Assembly (NCBI RefSeq): GCF_000620045.1
Contig: NZ_JHVH01000008.1
Location: 1 to 64,000, forward strand
Direction of reading: 5' to 3'
Source: Halomonas halodenitrificans DSM 735
GTDB lineage: Bacteria; Pseudomonadota; Gammaproteobacteria; Pseudomonadales; Halomonadaceae
DNA length: 64,000 bases
Under the pieces are notes generated by a model that had not been told where the DNA came from, did not search any database, and saw only the letters and a program-made list of their open reading frames with translations. The position numbers were made by a program, and so were the translations under genes. Shown here piece after piece: positions 58,000-64,000 of the stretch (within the stretch, counting starts at the first letter, position 1; each line of letters opens with the position of its first letter).

Positions 58000-58048
58000 C
58001 TCATACCTGTGCGGGCAAGGCGCCCCTCATACAACGAGGAACCCTGTA

Positions 58049-58987
58049 ATGAAAGCCGTCCTTCTCGATGCCGCAAGCCTCGGCCCCGATATCGATCTCG
58101 CTCCCCTTCACGAGCAGGTAGAGACGCTGGTGGTGCACGAGCGCAGTACCACTCATGAGGCCCAGGCCAGGCTGGCCGACGCCGAGATCGCCATCGTCAA
58201 CAAGGTGGTGCTGGACGCCGCGACCCTGGAGGCCCTGCCCTCCCTGAAGCTGATCTGCGTGCTGGCCACGGGCACCAACAATATCGATATGGCCACCGCC
58301 AATCGCCTGGGTATCGCGGTCAAGAACGTCACCGGCTATGGCACCGCGAGTGTCGCCCAGCATACCCTGATGCTGCTGCTGAACCTGGCGAACCGGCTGC
58401 CCCTCTATCGGCACGACGTGGCGGCGGGCCACTGGAACCAGAGCCCCTTCTTCTGCCTGATGGACCACCGCACCCTGGAGCTCGAGGGCAAACACCTGGC
58501 CATCGTCGGCCAGGGGGAACTCGGGGGGCGCGTGGCCCAGCTGGCCGAGGCCCTGGGCATGCGGGTAACCTTTACCGCCCGCCCCGGCAACGAGGCCCAT
58601 GATGCCCGCCCCGGCCTGCTCGAGCTGGCCCCCGATGTGGATGCCGTCAGCCTGCACTGCCCGCTCAGCGAGGCCACCCACCACCTGGTCGATGCCGACC
58701 TGCTGGCCCGGCTCAGGCAGGATGCCCTGCTGATCAACTGCGCCCGTGGCAGCATCATCGACGAGGTCGCGGCCCTGGACGCCCTGCGTGCCGGGCGCCT
58801 GGGTGGACTTGCCGTCGATGTCCTCCCCGAGGAGCCGCCTCGAGATGGCCATCCGCTGCTCGACGCCCTGCACGAGCCGCTCAACCTGATCGTGACGCCT
58901 CACAACGCCTGGATTACCCCCGAGGCGCGTCAGAATGTCGTATCGCTGACGGTCAATAACCTGCAAGACTGGCTCAGGGGGCATTGA
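58049..58987 (+). CDS. D-2-hydroxyacid dehydrogenase (glycerate/hydroxypyruvate type)
   Basis: A 312-residue NAD-dependent D-isomer-specific dehydrogenase. NAD-binding HLAIVGQGELGGRVAQLAEA (about 150-169), catalytic Arg in INCARGSIIDEVA and the His in VTPHNAWITPEAR. The substrate-binding half starts LLDAASLGPDIDL. It resembles glycerate dehydrogenase HprA. It is followed by ribokinase and nucleoside hydrolase genes in the same direction with almost no gap, so it may form one operon with them. Confidence 0.88.
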   Translation: MKAVLLDAASLGPDIDLAPLHEQVETLVVHERSTTHEAQARLADAEIAIVNKVVLDAATLEALPSLKLICVLATGTNNIDMATANRLGIAVKNVTGYGTASVAQHTLMLLLNLANRLPLYRHDVAAGHWNQSPFFCLMDHRTLELEGKHLAIVGQGELGGRVAQLAEALGMRVTFTARPGNEAHDARPGLLELAPDVDAVSLHCPLSEATHHLVDADLLARLRQDALLINCARGSIIDEVAALDALRAGRLGGLAVDVLPEEPPRDGHPLLDALHEPLNLIVTPHNAWITPEARQNVVSLTVNNLQDWLRGH

Positions 58988-58989
58988 CC

Positions 58990-59970
58990 ATGACCGGGCA
59001 TGACGCTACTCGACATCCTGTCGTTTCCGGTGGTGCAGGTGGCCATTCCCAGTGTCATGAGTTTCATTGCCATAACTTCGGCTCGATCAATCTGGACCAT
59101 GTCTATCGGGTGCCTCACCTGGTACATCCGGGCGAGACGCTTGCCAGCCTTGACTATCGAGTCGGCCTCGGGGGCAAGGGGGCCAACCAGTCGCTGGCCA
59201 TGGCCCGGGCCGGGGGGCGCCTGAGTCACTGGGGGCGACTGGGGCGACAGGACGCCTGGGCACGCGATGCCCTGGCCCGGGACGGCGTCGACGTTTCCAC
59301 GATCATGCTGGTCGATGGGCCCAGCGGGCACGCCATCATCCAGGTAGATGACGCCGGCGAGAATGCCATTATCCTGTTCCCCGGGGCCAATCATGAGACG
59401 TCCAGGCAGGAGCTGGCCGACCTCCTTGCCGCCTCACGCCCGGGTGACTGGCTGCTGCTGCAGAACGAGCGCAACGGCCTGGAGGAACTGATACCCCTGG
59501 CCGTGGCGCATGGACTGAAGGTGGCCTTCAATCCGGCCCCCATGGACAGCAGCGTCGCCAGGCTCCCCCTTCAGCAATGCTCCTTGCTCTTCGTCAACCG
59601 CACCGAGGCGGCCCTGCTCTGCGGGCTCGCCGTGGAAAGCAGCGCCGAGGCGCTGCTCGATGCCCTGGCGGCGCAACTGCCCGGGGCCGAGGTAGTCCTG
59701 ACCCTGGGGGGCGAAGGTGCCTGGCATCAGCAGGCAGGCCTGCGCCGCCACCAGCCGGCCCTGCCGGTCGTGGCGGTGGACACGACCGGTGCCGGCGACA
59801 CCTTTGTCGGCTACTATCTCGCGGCACTGCAGGCCAACCTGCCTGTCGAGGAGTGCCTGCGGCGCGCCGCCACCGCCGCGGCACTGGGCGTTCAACGAGC
59901 CGGTGCCGCCGACAGCATCCCCTTCCTCGACGAGGTCGAGGGCTGGGGGGCCACAAGGAGAACTCGATGA
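58990..59970 (+). CDS. rbsK: Ribokinase (PfkB family)
   Basis: A 326-residue PfkB-family sugar kinase phosphorylating ribose. Substrate/ATP motifs: GSINLDHVYRVPHLVHPGET, GLGGKGANQSLAMARAGG, and the C-terminal TTGAGDTFVGYYLAAL with the catalytic aspartate. The ATG at 58990 has AGGGGG eight bases upstream. The conserved GSIN motif begins about 20 residues later than usual, so the first 25-30 residues (rich in Gly and His) may be extra or reflect a nearby frameshift. Operon with nucleoside hydrolase. Confidence 0.85.
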   Translation: MTGHDATRHPVVSGGAGGHSQCHEFHCHNFGSINLDHVYRVPHLVHPGETLASLDYRVGLGGKGANQSLAMARAGGRLSHWGRLGRQDAWARDALARDGVDVSTIMLVDGPSGHAIIQVDDAGENAIILFPGANHETSRQELADLLAASRPGDWLLLQNERNGLEELIPLAVAHGLKVAFNPAPMDSSVARLPLQQCSLLFVNRTEAALLCGLAVESSAEALLDALAAQLPGAEVVLTLGGEGAWHQQAGLRRHQPALPVVAVDTTGAGDTFVGYYLAALQANLPVEECLRRAATAAALGVQRAGAADSIPFLDEVEGWGATRRTR

Positions 59971-60908
59971 CTCACCCGATCATTTTCGATACCGATCCGG
60001 GCGTGGACGACGCCCAGGCCATCGCCATCGCCTTGCGCCATCCGAAGCTTGAGCTATTGGGCATGACCACCACCTACGGGAATGTGGATGTCGAGGTCGC
60101 CACCCATAACGCCCTGCTGCTCGCCCAGCTGGCGGGGCGCGAGATACCCGTTGCCCAGGGCGCCGCGGCGCCTCTGGTGAAGAGGCGCCATGCACCGCCC
60201 GCGCATATCCACGGCGCCAACGGCCTGGGCGATATCCCCCTGCCGGCGGTCAACCGCCAGGCGGAATCCAGGAGTGCGGCGCAGTTTATCGTCGACACCG
60301 TGAACGAACGCCCCGCCGAGGTGACCCTGGTGGCCGTTGGGCCCCTGGGCAATCTGGCCGCGGCGCTACAGCTCGACCCGACCATCATCGACAAGGTGAA
60401 GGGCGTGGTGATAATGGGCGGCTCGATTCACGAAGGCGGGAACGTGACTCCCGTGGCCGAAGCCAACATGTTCAACGACCCCGACGCCGCGGCACGGGTA
60501 CTCACCGCCGGCTGGCCGCTGACCCTGGTGGGTCTGGACGCCACCCATCGCTGTGTGCTGAGGCCATCGCACATGGCGAGAATCGAGGCCGGTCAGGGTG
60601 AGCTGGGTCGGTTGCTGGCCGGCAGCTATGCCTTCTATCGGGACTTCTACCACGAGTTCCTGGGTATCGATGGCTGCTGCCCCCACGACAGCTGCGCCCT
60701 GGCCTGGTTGCTGCAGCCTGAGCTGTTCACCACGGCACGGGGCCACCTGTCGGTGGTCACCGACGGCGCGGCGGAGGGGCAGACACTCTTCGCTCCCGAG
60801 GGTCGCGGCTTTATCGAGGAGCGCTGGTCAACGACGCCGCTGGTCGACGTCTGCCTCGAGGCCGATGGCCAGGCCATCAGCGATTGGATCGCCGACGTCC
60901 TGGCGTGA
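59967..60908 (+). CDS. Inosine-uridine preferring nucleoside hydrolase
   Basis: A 313-residue calcium-dependent nucleosidase releasing ribose from nucleosides. The N-terminal signature PIIFDTDPGVDDAQAIAIAL (conserved aspartates D10, D14, D15 region) and PLGNLAAAL, MGGSIHEGGNVTPVAEANMF, CCPHDSCALAWLL are diagnostic. ATG 59967 follows AAGGAG and overlaps the ribokinase stop by four bases (ATGA). The released ribose would be the ribokinase substrate, making a ribose salvage unit. Confidence 0.92.
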   Translation: MTHPIIFDTDPGVDDAQAIAIALRHPKLELLGMTTTYGNVDVEVATHNALLLAQLAGREIPVAQGAAAPLVKRRHAPPAHIHGANGLGDIPLPAVNRQAESRSAAQFIVDTVNERPAEVTLVAVGPLGNLAAALQLDPTIIDKVKGVVIMGGSIHEGGNVTPVAEANMFNDPDAAARVLTAGWPLTLVGLDATHRCVLRPSHMARIEAGQGELGRLLAGSYAFYRDFYHEFLGIDGCCPHDSCALAWLLQPELFTTARGHLSVVTDGAAEGQTLFAPEGRGFIEERWSTTPLVDVCLEADGQAISDWIADVLA

Positions 60909-60924
60909 CGCCGAGGTCTTCTCC

Positions 60925-61197
60925 CTAACCGGTACGGAAGTCGTCCGGAGCATGCGTCTCGATGACCTCGAGTCCCACATGGGTGACTCTTGCATTTTCC
61001 GGGCCTTTCCATAGCCACTCACTGAATACCCTGACGGCTTCCTTCTGGCCACACGCCAGCACCTCCACACGGCCGTCGGGCAGGTTGAACGCATGCCCCG
61101 TCAGGCCTTGCTTCAGTGCCTGTTCCTGGGCGGCACGACGATACCAGACGCCCTGGACCTTGCCGGTCACCAGGGCCTTCACACAGGTCATTTCCAT
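60925..61197 (-). CDS. acyP: Acylphosphatase
   Basis: A 90-residue acylphosphatase with the phosphate-binding loop GKVQGVWYRRAA (catalytic Arg) and HAFNLPDGRVEVLACG (catalytic Asn). It hydrolyses acyl phosphates such as carbamoyl phosphate or 1,3-bisphosphoglycerate. Convergent with the nucleoside hydrolase, 16 bases apart. I chose ATG 61197, which has GAGG upstream; an ATG two codons later is possible. Confidence 0.9.
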   Translation of the reverse strand: MEMTCVKALVTGKVQGVWYRRAAQEQALKQGLTGHAFNLPDGRVEVLACGQKEAVRVFSEWLWKGPENARVTHVGLEVIETHAPDDFRTG

Positions 61198-61437
61198 GGC
61201 AGGTACCTCATCTGAATGCGTGACCCCCGCACTGACTCGCGAGGGGATATGGAGCGAGGATATGGCCTTTCTACCAATCATGCACCTGTCTCTGCCAGCC
61301 TGCCCGCCGCTTTCTTCTCGCGGTGGCTTGCATTAGTCTTGAGGGCAGCTTCGCCGGCGGCCACAAGCCAGCATGGGCGAAGCCGTGCCCTACCCGGGCC
61401 ATCAACAACGATAATCCTCACAAGGGAGAGACACATC

Positions 61438-62481
61438 ATGTCTGTCTTCGAACACCCGGAGTTCGACCGTCATCAGCAGGTCGTATTCGGCAGCGACGCC
61501 GCCAGCGGCCTGCGTGCCATCATCGCCATCCATGACACCACACGTGGACCCGCCCTGGGCGGCCTGCGCATCTACCCCTATGCCAGCGAGGCCGATGCCC
61601 TGACCGACGTGCTTCGTCTCTCGCGTGGCATGAGTTACAAGTCCGCCATGGCCGGCTTGTCACTGGGTGGTGGAAAGGCGGTGATAATTGCCGACCCGCA
61701 TACCGAAAAGACTCCGGCGATGTTGCAGGCCATGGGGCGACTGGTGGAATCCCTGGGGGGGCGCTATATCACCGCCGAGGATTCGGGCTCGGGTGAGGCC
61801 GACATGCAGATAATCGCCGAAGAAACGAGCCACGTCAGCGGACTGGCTCAGTCCGGAGAGGACTCCGGAGACCCCTCCCCCTATACGGCCTGGGGCGTGT
61901 TCTGTGCACTGAAGAGTGCCGTGCGCCACGGCCTGGGCCGCTCCGAGCTCGAGGGGCTTCGCGTGGCGGTTCAGGGCGTTGGTCAAGTGGGTGCCCATCT
62001 GGCTCGCCACCTGCACGCGGCGGGAGCGCAGCTCGTGCTGACCGACGTCAACCGTCAGGCCCTTGCCCTGCTCGCCGAAGAGCTGGGCGCAGAGGCGGTA
62101 GCCCCGGAGGCCATCTTCGATGCCGACGTTGATCTCTTCGCTCCCTGCGCCATGGGGGCCGTGCTGGACGAAGACATAGTCGAACGACTCAAGGCCAGGG
62201 TCATTTGCGGAGCCGCCAACAATCAGCTGGCCACCCCCGAAATCGCCGACCGGCTGATGGCTCGCGGCATCCTGTATACGCCGGATTATGTAGCCAATGC
62301 CGGCGGGGTCATGGATATCGCCGGACAGCGACTCGATGGTCACGACCATGATGCGGCGATGCGGCGGATCGAAGGCATCGGTACGACGCTCGACGAGCTC
62401 TTCGCCCGGGCCGCCCGCGAAGACTCCAGCCCGGCTCAGATAGCCGACATCATGGCCCGGGAGCGTTTCGGACGCGGCTGA
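61438..62481 (+). CDS. Leu/Val/Phe-type amino acid dehydrogenase
   Basis: A 347-residue Glu/Leu/Phe/Val dehydrogenase family protein. Catalytic lysines in LGGLRIYPY and KSAMAGLSLGGGKAVIIAD; the NAD-binding VQGVGQVGAHLARHLHAAGA at about 183-202; ICGAANNQLATPEIADRL and YVANAGGVMD late. It resembles leucine or valine dehydrogenases rather than glutamate dehydrogenase. It would deaminate branched-chain amino acids for catabolism or the reverse. CAAGGGAGAG precedes the ATG. Confidence 0.88.
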   Translation: MSVFEHPEFDRHQQVVFGSDAASGLRAIIAIHDTTRGPALGGLRIYPYASEADALTDVLRLSRGMSYKSAMAGLSLGGGKAVIIADPHTEKTPAMLQAMGRLVESLGGRYITAEDSGSGEADMQIIAEETSHVSGLAQSGEDSGDPSPYTAWGVFCALKSAVRHGLGRSELEGLRVAVQGVGQVGAHLARHLHAAGAQLVLTDVNRQALALLAEELGAEAVAPEAIFDADVDLFAPCAMGAVLDEDIVERLKARVICGAANNQLATPEIADRLMARGILYTPDYVANAGGVMDIAGQRLDGHDHDAAMRRIEGIGTTLDELFARAAREDSSPAQIADIMARERFGRG

Positions 62482-62510
62482 GGGCCGGCGTCCAGAACAC
62501 CGGCCCTCAG
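62478..62510 (+). terminator. Hairpin covering the stop codon of the dehydrogenase gene
   Basis: Perfect 11-bp stem CTGAGGGCCGG (62478-62488) and CCGGCCCTCAG (62500-62510), 11-base loop; the stop codon (62479-62481) is in the left arm. It is immediately followed by the larger hairpin of the yihY end. Confidence 0.65.
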
Positions 62511-62550
62511 CCCCGGAGGGCGACGTCAGGAGGCGTCGCCCTCCGGGGCT
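62509..62550. terminator. 17-bp hairpin overlapping the end of yihY
   Basis: Left arm 62509-62525, right arm 62534-62550, 8-base loop; all 17 pairs are perfect. The right arm and loop encode the yihY C-terminus (PEGDAS-stop). The left arm shares two bases with the preceding hairpin, so the two can stack as a convergent double terminator. Confidence 0.75.
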
Positions 62551-63485
62551 GGTGTCTCCATCAGCTCGCGCTTGACCACCACGGCAGAGTTGCGCGGCAC
62601 CAGGCGCTTGCCTCGCGCCAGGAGGTGGCAGCGAGTAAAGGCGGCGCCAAACAACAGAATCAGCGATGAGTAGTAGACCCACAGCAGGATCATCACCACC
62701 GACCCCGCCGCACCATAGGTGGACGCGGTGGCCGTATGCGACAGATAGAGTGCAATCATCGAGCGACCGATCGCAAACAGCAGCGCCGTGACCACGGCCC
62801 CCACCACCACGTCCCGCCAGTCAAGCACCACATCCGGAAGAATCTTGAAGATGGTCGCGAAGAGCGCGGCAATCAGGACCAGGGAGACGAGAAATTCCGC
62901 TCCCGTCGTCAGCAGGCCCATATAGGGCAACAAGGTGTCGGCGGCTTGCAGGGCGGCACGCAGCATGACGCCCAGCACCAGGGAGACCAGCAGGATGAAG
63001 CCGATCGAAAGCACCACGGTCAGCGACAGCAGGCGGTTCTTGATAAACACCAGGGCGCTGTTGGCGCTGGGGCGAGCCGTCACTCCCCAGATGGTATTCA
63101 GGGAGAACTGCATCTGGGCGAACACCGTGGTAGCACCCACGGCCAAGGCGCCGAACCCCAGCAGCGTGGGAAGCAGCCCCGACTCCTGGATGCGTGAATG
63201 GGCTACGGCCTGTTCGATGGCGGTGGCGGCCTCCGGGCCCATGGTGCCCTGCAGCTGCGCGACGATCTGACCCTGGGCGGCTTCTTCGCCGAGGACCAGG
63301 CCGATCACGGTGACCGCGATGATAACGGTGGGCGCCAGTGAGAACAGCGTGTAGAAAGCCAGGGATCCCGCGTAGCTGAAGGCATTGCGCTCCAGCCATA
63401 GCTGAATCGCACCCTGCATCACGCGCCACCAGAACATGATCCCGGCCTTGAGCCGGCTGGGCGTCAGCTTTCTCGGATCGAACAT
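62526..63485 (-). CDS. YihY/BrkB family inner-membrane protein
   Basis: A 319-residue polytopic membrane protein of the YihY/virulence factor BrkB family, once misassigned as ribonuclease BN. About six helices: FSYAGSLAFYTLFSLAPTVI (55-75), the FGALAVGATTVFAQMQFSL block, LSIGFILLVSLVLGVML, LVLIAALFATIFKILPDV, and YGAAGSVVMILLWVYYSSLI. Molecular function is not established. Start ATG 63485 (GGGGAATGCG upstream); divergent from the NadM-type gene. Confidence 0.88.
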   Translation of the reverse strand: MFDPRKLTPSRLKAGIMFWWRVMQGAIQLWLERNAFSYAGSLAFYTLFSLAPTVIIAVTVIGLVLGEEAAQGQIVAQLQGTMGPEAATAIEQAVAHSRIQESGLLPTLLGFGALAVGATTVFAQMQFSLNTIWGVTARPSANSALVFIKNRLLSLTVVLSIGFILLVSLVLGVMLRAALQAADTLLPYMGLLTTGAEFLVSLVLIAALFATIFKILPDVVLDWRDVVVGAVVTALLFAIGRSMIALYLSHTATASTYGAAGSVVMILLWVYYSSLILLFGAAFTRCHLLARGKRLVPRNSAVVVKRELMETPAPEGDAS

Positions 63486-63591
63486 CGCATTCCCCGCATC
63501 CCTGTGATTTAGGCACAGGATACCCGAAGCCTGCCCGGGGCGTCTTGCTGTCACCCGCTGGACATTGCAAGCCACTGAGGAGAAAAACATA

Positions 63592-64000
63592 ATGGGGCCG
63601 TCATCATCATCTGGGCCCATCATGACTCCTTTCACGGACGCCAATTCGGAGAGCCCCGATTTCGACTGCCTGGTCTTCATCGGACGCTTTCAGCCACCCC
63701 ACCTGGGCCACCTTGCCGTGATCCACGAGGCCCTGAAGCGTGCCCGACAGGTGATCGTCATGGTGGGGTCGGCATGGCAGGCGCGATCGCTGCGCAATCC
63801 GTGGCGCTTCGAGGAGCGTCGCGCCATGCTGCGCAGCGCCTTCGATGCCGACGATAATGAACGCCTGGCCATCGTGCCGCTGCTCGATGCCCTCTACAAC
63901 AATGATGTCTGGGTGCGTGACGTACAGCGCAAGGTGCGTGATATTGCCAGCCCACTGGAGGCACGCCTGCCGCGTATTGGCTTGATCGGGGCGAACCGGG
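63592..64000 (+). CDS. NMN adenylyltransferase (NadM type), 5' part cut by window edge
   Basis: About 136 codons are visible to the window end. The nucleotidyltransferase motif CLVFIGRFQPPHLGHLAVIH has the HxGH-type active site; VIVMVGSAWQARSLRNPWRF and EERRAMLRSAF match the bifunctional NadM family (NMN adenylyltransferase fused to Nudix), the second half of which would lie outside. It makes NAD from nicotinamide mononucleotide. The ATG at 63592 follows AGGAG by nine bases; an in-frame ATG at 63622 is the alternative. Confidence 0.8.
   Translation, partial: MGPSSSSGPIMTPFTDANSESPDFDCLVFIGRFQPPHLGHLAVIHEALKRARQVIVMVGSAWQARSLRNPWRFEERRAMLRSAFDADDNERLAIVPLLDALYNNDVWVRDVQRKVRDIASPLEARLPRIGLIGANR

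Overview
The window looks like chromosomal DNA from a moderately halophilic gammaproteobacterium, most likely a Halomonadaceae member (Halomonas or a close relative). The reasons are high GC content, a complete ectABC ectoine operon, and gammaproteobacterial gene orders (ruvC-ruvA-ruvB-ybgC-tolQRAB-pal-cpoB, tamA-tamB, galU next to a ugd homologue). Family assignments come from motifs and recalled sequence families; no database search was possible.

Layout. 1-0.6 kb: 3' part of an IS4-family transposase. 0.6-5.4 kb: pdxH, azlCD, a cytochrome b561/cytochrome c' pair, wrbA with a DUF2069 gene, and a membrane-anchored gamma-glutamylcyclotransferase-like protein. 5.5-13 kb: sulfite reductase cysI with a DUF934 partner, a MATE transporter and metH. 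13.2-18.3 kb: nfuA, a KfrA-like coiled-coil DNA-binding gene divergent from a tyrosine recombinase, then sufE, yidD, hisI and zur. 18.3-21.7 kb: a three-gene cluster (RimK-like ATP-grasp ligase, inactive transglutaminase with membrane domain, retropepsin-like lipoprotein protease). 22-24.5 kb: ectABC with a strong sigma70-like promoter. 24.6-27 kb: gor and a beta-carbonic anhydrase, divergent. 27.1-34 kb: a complete Dpp/Opp-type ABC transporter and a LysR regulator. 34-41.5 kb: coiled-coil membrane protein, tamA, tamB and msrA, apparently one operon. 41.5-46.7 kb: a superoxide-dismutase-fold protein without metal ligands, a UDP-glucose dehydrogenase homologue without its catalytic cysteine, galU, ubiG, a Gph/MupP phosphatase and yciK. 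46.8-57.9 kb: a long leftward block, fmdB-aspS-yebC-ruvC / ruvAB-ybgC-tolQRAB-pal-cpoB. 58-64 kb: 2-hydroxyacid dehydrogenase, ribokinase and nucleoside hydrolase, then acylphosphatase, a Leu/Val dehydrogenase, yihY and the start of a NadM-type gene.

Most genes are core metabolism or envelope maintenance. Themes that connect are osmoadaptation (ectABC), sulfur and Fe-S metabolism (cysI, nfuA, sufE, gor, msrA, metH), envelope integrity (Tol-Pal, TAM, YidD, possible MupP recycling) and uptake or salvage (ABC transporter, ribokinase plus nucleoside hydrolase).

The unusual material is: a dispersed family of GGGGTC(A/T)GACCCC elements, mostly as 34-bp inverted pairs at gene 3' ends, sometimes beside duplicated gene ends; 13 perfect copies of a 7-bp repeat that carries the recombinase ribosome-binding site; a composite minisatellite splitting ruvC from ruvAB; two neighbouring apparent pseudoenzymes (SOD-like and Ugd-like); and the ligase/membrane/protease cluster beside ectABC. 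No tRNA, rRNA, CRISPR array or prophage block was seen.
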